Source: Pseudomonas sp. Irchel 3E13 (lineage in GTDB: Bacteria; Pseudomonadota; Gammaproteobacteria; Pseudomonadales; Pseudomonadaceae). From it: DNA of 64,000 nucleotides. The notes beneath the pieces are model-generated. The model did no database searches. It was not told the origin of the DNA and saw only the letters and a program-made list of their open reading frames with translations. The DNA is taken from positions 124,001 through 188,000 of the forward strand of contig NZ_FYDX01000010.1 in NCBI RefSeq assembly GCF_900187455.1, given 5' to 3'. The position numbers and the translations under genes are program-made. Positions 16,474 to 27,114 of the stretch are shown one piece after another. Position 1 is the stretch's first letter. Each line of letters starts with the position of its first letter.

Positions 16474-18744
16474 ATGTTAAACCGCGAGCTCGAAGTCACC
16501 CTCAATCTGGCCTTCAAGGAGGCCCGTTCCAAGCGTCATGAGTTCATGACGGTTGAACACCTTCTGCTGGCATTGCTGGATAACGAGGCCGCCGCGACTG
16601 TTTTGCGCGCGTGCGGTGCGAATCTCGACAAACTCAAACACGATCTGCAGGAGTTCATCGACTCCACCACGCCACTGATCCCCGTCCATGACGAGGACCG
16701 TGAAACCCAGCCAACCCTGGGCTTCCAGCGTGTGCTGCAGCGTGCCGTCTTCCATGTACAGAGCTCGGGCAAGCGTGAAGTGACCGGCGCCAACGTACTG
16801 GTGGCCATTTTCAGTGAGCAGGAAAGCCAGGCGGTATTCCTTCTCAAGCAACAAAGCGTGGCTCGCATCGATGTAGTCAACTACATCGCGCACGGCATTT
16901 CCAAAGTGCCCGGCCACGGCGAACACCCCGAAGGCGAGCAGGAAATGCAGGACGAAGACGGCGGCGAAACCTCGTCGTCGAGTAATCCCCTGGATGCCTA
17001 CGCCAGCAACCTCAACGAACTCGCTCGTCAGGGCCGTATCGATCCGCTGGTCGGGCGTGAGAGCGAAGTCGAGCGCGTGGCACAGATTCTCGCGCGTCGG
17101 CGCAAGAACAACCCGCTGCTGGTGGGCGAGGCCGGTGTCGGCAAGACGGCGATCGCCGAAGGCCTGGCCAAGCGCATCGTCGACGGCCAAGTGCCTGATC
17201 TGCTGTCCCAGAGCGTGGTCTATTCGCTAGACCTCGGCGCTTTGCTGGCCGGCACCAAGTACCGCGGCGACTTCGAGAAGCGCTTCAAGGCGCTCCTGGG
17301 TGAACTGCGCAAACGTCCGCAGGCAATTTTGTTCATCGATGAAATCCACACCATCATCGGTGCCGGCGCGGCATCCGGCGGTGTCATGGATGCCTCCAAC
17401 CTGCTCAAGCCGCTGTTGTCCTCTGGCGACATCCGCTGCATCGGTTCCACGACCTTCCAGGAGTTCCGTGGCATCTTCGAGAAGGACCGTGCCTTGGCGC
17501 GGCGCTTCCAGAAGGTCGATGTCAGCGAGCCGTCGGTCGAAGACACCGTGGGCATCCTGCGCGGGCTGAAGGGGCGTTTCGAGTCCCACCACAGCATCGA
17601 GTACAGCGACGAGGCCCTGCGTGCAGCGGCCGAGTTGGCAGCGCGCTACATCAATGACCGGCACATGCCGGACAAAGCCATTGATGTGATCGACGAGGCG
17701 GGTGCCTATCAGCGTCTGCAGCCGGTCGAGGCTCGGGTCAAGCGCATCGAGGTGCAGCAGGTCGAAGACATCGTGGCGAAGATCGCCCGTATTCCGCCGA
17801 AGCATGTCAGCAGCTCCGACAAGGAACTGCTGCGCAACCTGGAGCGCGACCTGAAACTGACCGTGTTCGGTCAGGATGCGGCGATCGATTCGCTGGCCAC
17901 TGCTATCAAGCTCTCTCGTGCGGGTCTGAAAGCGCCTGACAAGCCTGTCGGTTCCTTCCTGTTCTCCGGTCCGACCGGGGTGGGCAAGACCGAGGTGGCA
18001 CGGCAACTGGCCAAGGCGCTGGGTGTCGAGCTGGTTCGCTTCGACATGTCGGAGTACATGGAACGGCATACCGTGTCGCGCCTGATCGGTGCGCCTCCGG
18101 GCTATGTCGGCTTCGACCAGGGTGGTCTGCTGACCGAAGCCATCACCAAGCAGCCGCATTGCGTGCTGTTGCTCGACGAGATCGAAAAGGCGCATCCGGA
18201 AGTCTTCAACCTGCTGCTGCAGGTCATGGACCACGGCACCTTGACGGACAACAACGGGCGCAAGGCGGACTTCCGCAACGTGATCGTCATCATGACCACC
18301 AACGCCGGCGCCGAAACTGCGGCGCGTGCTTCCATCGGTTTCACGCATCAGGACCACTCGTCCGATGCGATGGAAGTGATCAAGAAGAGCTTCACGCCGG
18401 AGTTCCGCAACCGTCTGGACACCATCATCCAGTTTGGTCGCCTGACTCACGAGACGATCAAGAGCGTGGTGGACAAGTTCCTCACCGAGCTGCAGGCGCA
18501 ACTGGAGGACAAGCGTGTCCTGCTGGAAGTGTCCGATGCAGCACGCAACTGGCTGGCGGTTGGCGGCTACGATGCGCAGATGGGGGCTCGTCCAATGGCG
18601 CGGCTTATCCAGGACAAGATCAAGCGGCCACTGGCCGAGGAAATCCTGTTCGGGGAACTGGCCGACCATGGCGGTGTGGTGCACATCGACATCCGCGACG
18701 GCGAACTGGTCTTCGATTTCGAGACCACGGCCGAAATGGCCTGA
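16474..18744 (+). CDS. clpA: ATP-dependent Clp protease ATP-binding subunit ClpA
   Basis: A 756-residue AAA+ unfoldase that works with ClpP. It has the N-terminal Clp repeat domain (residues 1-145) that docks ClpS. Two ATPase modules follow, with Walker A motifs GEAGVGKT (about 215) and GPTGVGKT (about 497) and Walker B motifs ILFIDEIH and VLLLDEIEKAHPEV. The ClpP-contacting IGL-type loop lies in the second module. Length equals that of E. coli ClpA. It is co-transcribed with clpS and ends at a strong bidirectional terminator. Confidence 0.97.
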   Translation: MLNRELEVTLNLAFKEARSKRHEFMTVEHLLLALLDNEAAATVLRACGANLDKLKHDLQEFIDSTTPLIPVHDEDRETQPTLGFQRVLQRAVFHVQSSGKREVTGANVLVAIFSEQESQAVFLLKQQSVARIDVVNYIAHGISKVPGHGEHPEGEQEMQDEDGGETSSSSNPLDAYASNLNELARQGRIDPLVGRESEVERVAQILARRRKNNPLLVGEAGVGKTAIAEGLAKRIVDGQVPDLLSQSVVYSLDLGALLAGTKYRGDFEKRFKALLGELRKRPQAILFIDEIHTIIGAGAASGGVMDASNLLKPLLSSGDIRCIGSTTFQEFRGIFEKDRALARRFQKVDVSEPSVEDTVGILRGLKGRFESHHSIEYSDEALRAAAELAARYINDRHMPDKAIDVIDEAGAYQRLQPVEARVKRIEVQQVEDIVAKIARIPPKHVSSSDKELLRNLERDLKLTVFGQDAAIDSLATAIKLSRAGLKAPDKPVGSFLFSGPTGVGKTEVARQLAKALGVELVRFDMSEYMERHTVSRLIGAPPGYVGFDQGGLLTEAITKQPHCVLLLDEIEKAHPEVFNLLLQVMDHGTLTDNNGRKADFRNVIVIMTTNAGAETAARASIGFTHQDHSSDAMEVIKKSFTPEFRNRLDTIIQFGRLTHETIKSVVDKFLTELQAQLEDKRVLLEVSDAARNWLAVGGYDAQMGARPMARLIQDKIKRPLAEEILFGELADHGGVVHIDIRDGELVFDFETTAEMA

Positions 18745-18800
18745 TGGCTTGCTCGCGGGGGGGTCGCCCCCGCAGCAGGTTCACTGCTTTGTTCGACACG

Positions 18801-18831
18801 AAAAAAAGCCCGGCGATTGCCGGGCTTTTTT
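18801..18831. terminator. Bidirectional terminator between clpA and infA
   Basis: GCCCGGC and GCCGGGC form the stem around a GATT loop, flanked by seven A on the left and six T on the right, between two convergent genes. Confidence 0.9.
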
Positions 18832-18841
18832 CGTATCGACT

Positions 18842-19060
18842 TTAGCGGGCGCGGTAGGTGATGCGGCCTTTGCTGAGGTCGTAAGGCGTCAGCTCGACGC
18901 GGACCTTGTCACCAGTAAGGATACGAATGTAGTTCTTGCGCATCTTTCCGGAGATGTGCGCGGTTACGACGTGCCCGTTTTCCAACTCCACGCGGAACAT
19001 GGTGTTGGGCAGGGTGTCGACGACAGTGCCTTCCATTTCGAAGCTGTCTTCTTTCGACAT
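18842..19060 (-). CDS. infA: Translation initiation factor IF-1
   Basis: The 72-residue S1-fold protein that occupies the ribosomal A site during initiation. The sequence [19 protein letters not shown] to the end RITYRAR is almost invariant across gamma-proteobacteria. It is convergent with clpA and follows bpt on the minus strand. Confidence 0.98.
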
Positions 19061-19162
19061 GCAGTAAAGCCCTCGGTGTTCAGTTATGGCCCGGCACAGA
19101 AGTACCCAGCTACAAAAAGTGGCGTGCATTGTGCCCGAAAAATGGAGGTCAAGCCAAGGTTT

Positions 19163-19870
19163 TCAGTTCAGGGTGACCCAGCGCTGGTTGATCAGCAGTT
19201 CAATAGGGCGGTATTGGGTCTTGTAGTTCATTTTTTTGCAGTTCTTGATCCAGTAGCCAAGGTAAACGGCATCGAGACCAAGGCGCAGGGTTTCGCCGAT
19301 CTGCCACAGGATGGCATAACGGCCGAGGCTGCGGCGTTCTTCTGTAGGTTCGTAGAAGGTGTAGACCGCCGAAAGTCCGTTGGGCAGCAGGTCGGTCACC
19401 GCGATAGCGACCAGTTTGCCGTCCAGGCGGAACTCGTAGAAACGGGAGAATGGCAGGTCCCGGACCAGAAAGGTCGAGAACTGGTCGCGACTGGGAGGGT
19501 ACATGTCACCGTCAGCATGGCGCTGCTCGATGTAGCGTCGGTAGAGGTCGAAGTACTCTTCGTTGAACGAAGGGCGGGCGGGGCTCACCATCAGGTCGGC
19601 GTTGCGCTTGATGATGCGTTTCTGCTGGCGATTGGGGGTAAAGCGCGCAGCCGGGATGCGTGCCGGTACGCAGGCATTGCAATTCTGGCAATGGGGCCGG
19701 TACAGGTGGTCGCCGCTGCGGCGAAAGCCCATTTCCGACAGGTCCGCGTAGACGTTGGCGTCCATCGGCTGGCTCGGATCGAGAAACAGCGTGGTGGCTT
19801 GCTCGTCAGGCAGGTAGCTGCAGGCATGGGGTTGAGTGGCATAGAACTTCAACCGCGCCAACTCAGTCAT
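19163..19870 (-). CDS. bpt: Aspartate/glutamate leucyltransferase (Bpt)
   Basis: Transfers leucine from Leu-tRNA to proteins with N-terminal Asp or Glu, turning them into ClpS substrates. The 235-residue product has the ATE/Bpt N-terminal cysteine cluster (CSYLPDEQATTLF, then CQNCNACVPARIP with CxxC) and the C-terminal block YLGYWIKNCKKMNYK. It is often annotated as arginyl-tRNA-protein transferase (ate), but bacterial members of this subfamily use leucine. The ATG at 19870 is chosen over an in-frame TTG two codons upstream. aat lies directly upstream on the same strand. Confidence 0.93.
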   Translation of the reverse strand: MTELARLKFYATQPHACSYLPDEQATTLFLDPSQPMDANVYADLSEMGFRRSGDHLYRPHCQNCNACVPARIPAARFTPNRQQKRIIKRNADLMVSPARPSFNEEYFDLYRRYIEQRHADGDMYPPSRDQFSTFLVRDLPFSRFYEFRLDGKLVAIAVTDLLPNGLSAVYTFYEPTEERRSLGRYAILWQIGETLRLGLDAVYLGYWIKNCKKMNYKTQYRPIELLINQRWVTLN

Positions 19871-19925
19871 GATCAACCCCTCGGCAGGTGTTTTTTCTAA
19901 GTGTAAGCCAGCTCTGAAAACTCGC

Positions 19926-20621
19926 CTAGCAAACGGCTCGCTGGCAGATCCAGGTGGCGCGATTGGGCTGGTCCAGGTATTGGCGCAGGTAGTCGGCGAA
20001 GGTGGCGCGGGCGATAGCGCGGGCGCCGAGGCTGTGCAGGTGCTCGGTCGGCATCTGGCAGTCGATGAGAACGAACCCCGCCTCGCGCAAGTGCTCGACC
20101 AGTGTCACGAAGCCGACCTTGGAAGCGTTATCGGCCCGACTGAACATGGATTCGCCGAAGAACAACCGGCCCATCGCCAGGCCATAGAGGCCGCCCACCA
20201 GTTCGCTGTCCTGGCGCACCTCCACGGAGTGCGCGAGGCCCTGGCGATGCAACTCGACATAAGCCGCCTGCATGTTGTCGGTGATCCAGGTGCCGTCGGC
20301 GTAGCTGCGCGGCGCGGCGCAGGCCTGGATTACTGCGCTGAAGTCCTGATCGAAACTGACCTCATAGCGCGCCTGGCGCATGAACTTGCGCAGCGAGCGG
20401 GACACGTGCAACTCGTCGGGAAACAGCACGGTGCGAGGGTCCGGCGACCACCAGAGGATCGGCTGGCCATCCTGATACCAGGGAAAGCAGCCGTGGCGAT
20501 AGGCTTGCACCAGGCGTTCGGGGCGCAGGTCGCCGCCGGCGGCGAGCAGGCCGTTGGGTTCCCGCAGGGCTTTTTCCAGAGGTGGAAAGTCCAGGGTGTT
20601 GCGGTTGAGCCAGGTCAGCAT
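19926..20621 (-). CDS. aat: Leucyl/phenylalanyl-tRNA--protein transferase
   Basis: Adds Leu or Phe to proteins with N-terminal Lys or Arg, making N-degrons for ClpS-ClpAP. The 231-residue protein has the family blocks FPPLEKALREPNGLLAAGGD at the start, GCFPWYQDGQPILWWSPDPR near 45, and the core VGGLYGLAMGRLFFGESMFS followed by IDCQMPTEHLHSLGA. Length is normal. It begins the minus-strand unit aat-bpt-infA. Confidence 0.96.
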   Translation of the reverse strand: MLTWLNRNTLDFPPLEKALREPNGLLAAGGDLRPERLVQAYRHGCFPWYQDGQPILWWSPDPRTVLFPDELHVSRSLRKFMRQARYEVSFDQDFSAVIQACAAPRSYADGTWITDNMQAAYVELHRQGLAHSVEVRQDSELVGGLYGLAMGRLFFGESMFSRADNASKVGFVTLVEHLREAGFVLIDCQMPTEHLHSLGARAIARATFADYLRQYLDQPNRATWICQRAVC

Positions 20622-20998
20622 CGTTATTCGGTCACGCCGCCGAGGGAAGGGGAGGGCGCCCAGCATGACCCGAAAAAGCCCCGCGGGACAAGCCTGCCGG
20701 CGCTTGGCGGAATCCGCGCGGCAGAGGCTTTTGTCCGGCGCAACTGATGGCGAATTGCTTCTTGCGCAACTTAACCAGGGGGCAGTTGTCCCAACTACGC
20801 AAAAACCCCGCATAAGCCTTTGTCACAAAAGAAAATGCGTGCTCAAATTGTTGCATGGGAAATTGACCCGCCTGACTGTTCGATCCGCCGAGCCGCGATA
20901 GCGATAGGTCGGCAGTAATGTTAAAAGTAGTGATTTGTTGACCGCGCCCGTTGGTCAATCACGGTTGGACGCGCAAAAAGCGCAGGAATAGACCAGTT
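20622..20998. other. Divergent aat/ftsK intergenic region
   Basis: A 377-bp gap with no gene. In P. aeruginosa a thioredoxin reductase gene (trxB1) sits at this point; here nothing of it is visible. A dyad TTGACC-N9-GGTCAA lies at 20938-20958, about 40 bp before the ftsK start, and may be an operator or part of the ftsK promoter. Confidence 0.55.
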
Positions 20999-23404
20999 TT
21001 GAAGAAACCCACAGCAACACCCAATCCCGAGCCGCTCTGGCGCCAGCAGTTGCATTACAGGCTCAAGGAAGGTGCCCTGATTGCCATGGGCGCCTTGTGC
21101 CTTTACCTGTGGATGGCTTTGCTGACCTACGACCAGGCCGACCCGGGCTTCAGCCATACCAGCAACGTCGATCAGGTGCAGAACGCCGCTGGCCGTGCAG
21201 GCGCCTTCTTTGCCGACGTCCTGTTCATGGTGCTGGGTTATTTCGCCTACATCTTCCCGCTGCTGCTGGCGATCAAGACCTGGCAGATCTTCCGCGAGCG
21301 CCACCAGCCCTGGCAGTGGAGCGGCTGGCTGTTCTCCTGGCGGCTGATCGGCCTGGTGTTCCTGGTGCTGTCCGGCGCCGCGCTGGCGCACATTCATTTC
21401 CATTCCGCACCCAGCCTGCCGGCCTCGGCGGGCGGTGCGCTGGGCGAAAGCCTCGGTGACCTGGCCAAGAACGCGCTGAACGTGCAGGGCAGCACCCTGA
21501 TGTTCATCGCCCTGTTCCTGTTTGGCCTGACGGTGTTCACCGACCTGTCGTGGTTCAAGGTGATGGACATCACCGGCAAGATCACCCTCGATCTCTTCGA
21601 GTTGATCCAGGGCGCCGCCAATCGCTGGTGGACCGCCCGCAACGAACGCAAGCAACTGGTTGCGCAACTGCGCGAGGTCGACGAGCAGGTCCATGACGTG
21701 GTTGCCCCCTCCGTCCCCGATCGCCGCGAGCAGGTAAAAGCCCGCGAACGCATCATTGAGCGCGATCAGGCCCTTACCAAACATGTGGCCGAGCGCGAGC
21801 AGAAAGCCCCGCCAATCATCATGCCGGCCGCAGCTCCGGCGCCGGAACCGAGCAAGCGCGTGCAGAAAGAGAAGCAGGCGCCGTTGTTCGTCGACAGCGC
21901 CGTGGAAGGTACGCTGCCGCCGATCTCCATTCTCGATCCCGCCGAGAAGAAGCAGGTCAACCGCTCGCCCGAATCCCTGGCGGCCGTCGGTCATCTGCTG
22001 GAAATCAAGCTGAAGGAATTCGGTGTGGAAGTCTCGGTGGACTCGATTCATCCGGGGCCGGTGATCACCCGTTACGAAATCCAGCCGGCGGCCGGGGTCA
22101 AGGTCAGCCGTATCGCTAACCTCGCCAAGGACCTTGCGCGCTCGCTGGCGGTAACCAGTGTGCGGGTGGTCGAGGTGATTCCCGGCAAGACCACCGTCGG
22201 TATCGAAATCCCCAACGAAGACCGGCAGATCGTGCGCTTCTCCGAAGTGCTGTCGTCGCCGCAGTACGACGAGGCCAAGTCGCCGGTCACCATGGCCCTG
22301 GGGCACGACATCGGCGGCAAGCCGGTGATCACTGACCTGGCGAAGATGCCGCACCTGCTGGTAGCCGGTACCACCGGTTCCGGTAAGTCGGTCGGTGTGA
22401 ACGCGATGATCCTGTCGATCTTGTTCAAGTCGGGCCCGGAAGACGCCAAGCTGATCATGATCGACCCGAAGATGCTCGAACTGTCGATCTACGAAGGCAT
22501 TCCGCACCTGCTGTGCCCGGTGGTCACCGACATGAAGGACGCCGCCAACGCCCTGCGCTGGAGCGTTGCCGAGATGGAACGGCGCTACAAGCTGATGGCG
22601 GCCATGGGCGTGCGTAACCTCGCGGGCTTCAACCGCAAGGTGAAGGACGCCGAGGAAGCCGGCGAGCCGATCTACGACCCGATGTTCCGCCGCGAGAGCA
22701 TGGACGACGTGCCGCCGCTGCTGAAGACGCTGCCGACCATCGTGGTGGTGGTGGACGAGTTCGCCGACATGATGATGATCGTCGGCAAGAAGGTCGAAGA
22801 GCTGATCGCCCGGATCGCACAGAAGGCGCGTGCTGCGGGTATCCACCTGATTCTCGCGACCCAGCGGCCGTCGGTGGACGTCATCACCGGTCTGATCAAG
22901 GCCAACATCCCGACCCGCATGGCGTTCCAGGTCTCCAGCAAGATCGACTCGCGGACCATCATCGACCAGGGTGGCGCCGAGCAACTGCTCGGTCACGGTG
23001 ACATGCTCTACATGCCCCCCGGCACCAGCCTGCCGATTCGCGTGCACGGCGCCTTCGTCTCCGACGACGAGGTGCATCGCGTGGTTGAAGCCTGGAAACT
23101 GCGTGGCGCGCCGGACTACAACGAAGACATTCTCAGCGGCGTCGAGGAGGCCGGCAGCGGCTTCGATGGCGGCGGCGGTGGCGATGGCGGCGACGACGCC
23201 GAGACCGATGCGCTCTACGACGAAGCCGTGCAGTTCGTTCTGGAGAGCCGCCGCGCGTCGATTTCCGCAGTACAGCGCAAGCTGAAGATCGGCTACAACC
23301 GCGCCGCGCGGATGATCGAGGCGATGGAAATGGCCGGTGTGGTCACCGCCATGAACACCAACGGCTCACGTGAAGTCCTCGCACCGGGACCTTCGCGGGA
23401 CTGA
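20999..23404 (+). CDS. ftsK: DNA translocase FtsK
   Basis: A membrane-anchored motor that pumps DNA at the division septum and activates XerCD at dif. It has four N-terminal transmembrane helices (about residues 25-170) and a short linker. The RecA-like motor follows, with Walker A GTTGSGKSVGVNAM near 460 and Walker B TIVVVVDEFADMMM near 577. The C-terminal winged-helix gamma domain includes ISAVQRKLKIGYNRAARMIE. The start is taken at TTG 20999 (KKPTATPNPEPLWRQQ), preceded by AGGA, because that gives the 801 residues usual for Pseudomonas. An upstream TTG at 20951 would add 16 residues. Confidence 0.95.
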   Translation: MKKPTATPNPEPLWRQQLHYRLKEGALIAMGALCLYLWMALLTYDQADPGFSHTSNVDQVQNAAGRAGAFFADVLFMVLGYFAYIFPLLLAIKTWQIFRERHQPWQWSGWLFSWRLIGLVFLVLSGAALAHIHFHSAPSLPASAGGALGESLGDLAKNALNVQGSTLMFIALFLFGLTVFTDLSWFKVMDITGKITLDLFELIQGAANRWWTARNERKQLVAQLREVDEQVHDVVAPSVPDRREQVKARERIIERDQALTKHVAEREQKAPPIIMPAAAPAPEPSKRVQKEKQAPLFVDSAVEGTLPPISILDPAEKKQVNRSPESLAAVGHLLEIKLKEFGVEVSVDSIHPGPVITRYEIQPAAGVKVSRIANLAKDLARSLAVTSVRVVEVIPGKTTVGIEIPNEDRQIVRFSEVLSSPQYDEAKSPVTMALGHDIGGKPVITDLAKMPHLLVAGTTGSGKSVGVNAMILSILFKSGPEDAKLIMIDPKMLELSIYEGIPHLLCPVVTDMKDAANALRWSVAEMERRYKLMAAMGVRNLAGFNRKVKDAEEAGEPIYDPMFRRESMDDVPPLLKTLPTIVVVVDEFADMMMIVGKKVEELIARIAQKARAAGIHLILATQRPSVDVITGLIKANIPTRMAFQVSSKIDSRTIIDQGGAEQLLGHGDMLYMPPGTSLPIRVHGAFVSDDEVHRVVEAWKLRGAPDYNEDILSGVEEAGSGFDGGGGGDGGDDAETDALYDEAVQFVLESRRASISAVQRKLKIGYNRAARMIEAMEMAGVVTAMNTNGSREVLAPGPSRD

Positions 23405-23416
23405 TACCCCATTCAG

Positions 23417-23440
23417 CCGGCGGGCAGCGATGCCCGCCGG
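23417..23440 (+). terminator. Hairpin between ftsK and lolA
   Basis: CCGGCGGGCA and TGCCCGCCGG make a perfect 10-bp stem with a GCGA loop, followed by TTCATTCATT. The weak T tail suggests partial termination or mRNA stabilisation rather than a strong stop. Confidence 0.5.
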
Positions 23441-23467
23441 TTCATTCATTCTGCAACGAGGATTGCC

Positions 23468-24091
23468 ATGCGCCTGATTCGCATGATGTTGGTTTCCGCT
23501 TTGAGCCTGTCCAGCGTTTCGGCCTTTGCCGCCGAGGCGGATGTGGCTCGCCTGAGCCAGTTGTTGAACAACTCGAAGACCATCGAAGCTCGTTTCTCCC
23601 AGCTGACCCTCGATGCCGGCGGCACCCAGTTGCAGGAAACCGCCGGGCAGATGGTGGTCCAGCGTCCGGGCCTGTTCTACTGGCACACCGACGCGCCGCA
23701 GGAGCAGGTGGTGGTGTCCGATGGCAAGAACGTTACCCTGTGGGACCCGGACCTGGAGCAGGCCACCGTCAAGAAGCTCGACGAACGCCTGACCCAGACC
23801 CCGGCCCTGTTGCTTTCCGGTGATATTTCCAAGATCAGCCAGAGCTTCGATATCACCTCGAAGGAGCAGGGCGACGTCATGGATTTCACCCTCAAGCCGA
23901 AAACCAAGGACAGCCTGTTCGATTCCCTGCGCCTGTCCTTCCGTCGCGGCCTGGTGAATGACATGCAACTGGTCGACACCACCGGCTCGCGCACCAATAT
24001 CCTGTTCAACGGCGTCAAGGCCAACGAGCCGGTACCGGCCAGCAAGTTCAAGTTCGACATCCCCGCTGGCGCGGATGTGATCAAAGAGTAA
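23468..24091 (+). CDS. lolA: Outer-membrane lipoprotein carrier protein LolA
   Basis: A periplasmic chaperone that takes lipoproteins from LolCDE to LolB. The 207-residue precursor has a signal peptide ending at SSVSAFA (about residue 21). The mature half-barrel shows family motifs such as ARFSQLTLDAGGTQLQE, RPGLFYWHTDAP and DVMDFTLKPK. It lies 63 bp after ftsK and 18 bp before rarA, the standard ftsK-lolA-rarA order. Confidence 0.96.
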   Translation: MRLIRMMLVSALSLSSVSAFAAEADVARLSQLLNNSKTIEARFSQLTLDAGGTQLQETAGQMVVQRPGLFYWHTDAPQEQVVVSDGKNVTLWDPDLEQATVKKLDERLTQTPALLLSGDISKISQSFDITSKEQGDVMDFTLKPKTKDSLFDSLRLSFRRGLVNDMQLVDTTGSRTNILFNGVKANEPVPASKFKFDIPAGADVIKE

Positions 24092-24109
24092 GAGGTCGTA
24101 CAGCCGTCC

Positions 24110-25435
24110 ATGGACCTGTTTCGCAGTGAACCGGTATCCCAGCCCTTGGCCGCGCGCATGCGCGCGCTCAATCTGGATGAATACGTCGGTCAGCAGCACC
24201 TGCTGGCGCGCGGCAAGCCGCTGCGCGAGGCACTGGAGCAGGGCGCGCTGCATTCGATGATTTTCTGGGGCCCGCCCGGCGTCGGCAAGACGACCCTGGC
24301 GCGGTTGCTGGCGCAGTTCTGCGATGCGCATTTCGAAACGGTGTCGGCGGTCCTCGCCGGGGTCAAGGAAATCCGCCATGCGGTGGAAATCGCCAAGCAG
24401 CAGGCGGCCCAGTACGGGCGACGGACCATCCTCTTCGTCGATGAAGTGCACCGTTTCAACAAGTCCCAGCAGGATGCGTTCCTGCCCTATGTCGAAGATG
24501 GCACGCTGATTTTCATCGGCGCGACCACCGAAAACCCCTCTTTCGAGCTGAACAACGCGCTGCTGTCGCGGGCACGGGTGTATGTGCTCAAAAGCCTCGA
24601 TGAAGAAGCCCTGCGCCGTCTGGCGCAGCGTGCGTTGACCGAGGAGCGCGGACTGGGCAAGCGCAACCTGAGCCTCGGCGATGAGGCGTTCAAGATGCTG
24701 CTTGCCGCCGCCGATGGTGATGGCCGGCGCCTGCTCAACTTCCTCGAAAACGCCTCGGACCTGGCCGAAGACGGCGGCGAGATTGGCGTCGATCTGCTGC
24801 AAAGCCTGCTGGGTGACAGCCGTCGGCGTTTCGACAAGGGCGGCGAAGCGTTCTACGACCAGATCTCGGCCTTGCACAAATCCATCCGCGGCTCCAACCC
24901 GGATGCGGCGTTGTACTGGTTTGCGCGGATGCTCGACGGCGGCTGCGACCCGCTGTACCTGGCCCGGCGCGTGGTGCGCATGGCCAGCGAAGACATCGGC
25001 AACGCCGACCCGCGTGCCCTGAGCCTGTGCCTGTCGGCCTGGGACGTGCAGGAGCGGCTCGGCAGCCCGGAAGGCGAGCTGGCGGTGGCCCAGGCCATCA
25101 CCTACCTCGCCTGCGCGCCGAAGAGCAACGCCGTGTACATGGGCTTCAAGACTGCGCTGCGCGAAGCCGCCGAGCACGGTTCGCTGGAAGTGCCGCTGCA
25201 CCTGCGCAACGCCCCGACCAAGCTGATGAAACAACTGGGCTACGGCGAGGAGTACCGCTACGCCCATGACGAGCCGGACGCTTATGCCGCCGGCGAAGAC
25301 TATTTCCCCGACGAACTCGAGCCGCGCCAGTATTACCAGCCGGTGCCGCGGGGCCTGGAACTGAAGATCGGCGAGAAGCTCAAGCACCTGGCCGAGCTTG
25401 ACCGGACCAGTCCCCGGCAGCGGAGAAAACCGTGA
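24110..25435 (+). CDS. rarA: Replication-associated recombination protein A (MgsA/RarA)
   Basis: A clamp-loader-like AAA+ ATPase that acts at stalled replication forks. The 441-residue protein has Walker A GPPGVGKTTLARLLA near residue 52, Walker B ILFVDEVHRFNKSQQDAFLP near 108, and the C-terminal tetramerisation region containing SDIGNAD-like (SEDIGNADPRAL) sequence. Its stop codon overlaps the crcB GTG start (GTGA), so crcB translation depends on it. Confidence 0.95.
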   Translation: MDLFRSEPVSQPLAARMRALNLDEYVGQQHLLARGKPLREALEQGALHSMIFWGPPGVGKTTLARLLAQFCDAHFETVSAVLAGVKEIRHAVEIAKQQAAQYGRRTILFVDEVHRFNKSQQDAFLPYVEDGTLIFIGATTENPSFELNNALLSRARVYVLKSLDEEALRRLAQRALTEERGLGKRNLSLGDEAFKMLLAAADGDGRRLLNFLENASDLAEDGGEIGVDLLQSLLGDSRRRFDKGGEAFYDQISALHKSIRGSNPDAALYWFARMLDGGCDPLYLARRVVRMASEDIGNADPRALSLCLSAWDVQERLGSPEGELAVAQAITYLACAPKSNAVYMGFKTALREAAEHGSLEVPLHLRNAPTKLMKQLGYGEEYRYAHDEPDAYAAGEDYFPDELEPRQYYQPVPRGLELKIGEKLKHLAELDRTSPRQRRKP

Positions 25436-25806
25436 TTGCACTCGTTGCCGCCGTCAGCGCCGGGGGGATTGCCGGTACACTGCTGCGTTTTGCCGCTGCC
25501 AACTGGGTCAACGCCCACTGGCCTCGCCACTTTTATCTCGGTACGCTGGCGGTCAATCTGATCGGCTGTCTGCTGATCGGCCTGCTCTACGGGCTTTTCC
25601 TGCACCGCCCGTTCGTGCCGGTCGAGCTGCGTGCCGGCCTGATCGTCGGGTTCCTCGGCGGCCTGACCACGTTTTCATCTTTTTCACTGGATACCGTGCG
25701 CCTGCTCGAAAGCGGGCAGGCGCCGTTGGCCTTCGGCTATGCCGCGGCCAGCGTGCTGGGCGGCCTGCTCGCGACATGGGCCGGCCTGGCATTGACCCGA
25801 ATCTGA
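25432..25806 (+). CDS. crcB: Fluoride ion channel CrcB/Fluc
   Basis: A 124-residue dual-topology fluoride exporter with four transmembrane helices. The pore motif GGLTTFSSFSLDT is at about residues 73-85, and GTLLRF plus the N-terminal-helix-2 asparagine block VNLIGCLLIG are conserved. It starts with GTG overlapping the rarA stop. No fluoride riboswitch can precede it, since it lies inside the operon. Confidence 0.95.
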   Translation: MIALVAAVSAGGIAGTLLRFAAANWVNAHWPRHFYLGTLAVNLIGCLLIGLLYGLFLHRPFVPVELRAGLIVGFLGGLTTFSSFSLDTVRLLESGQAPLAFGYAAASVLGGLLATWAGLALTRI

Positions 25807-25833
25807 ACCACACCTACATAACGAGAGAACGAT

Positions 25834-27114
<1,281 letters not shown>

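Noticed and set aside
20921..23077. 718-codon minus-strand frame
   Set aside because: His/Arg/Asp-rich antisense shadow of ftsK, typical of GC-rich DNA.
25400..25434. Fluoride riboswitch before crcB
   Set aside because: crcB starts within the rarA stop codon, so no untranslated leader exists to hold one.
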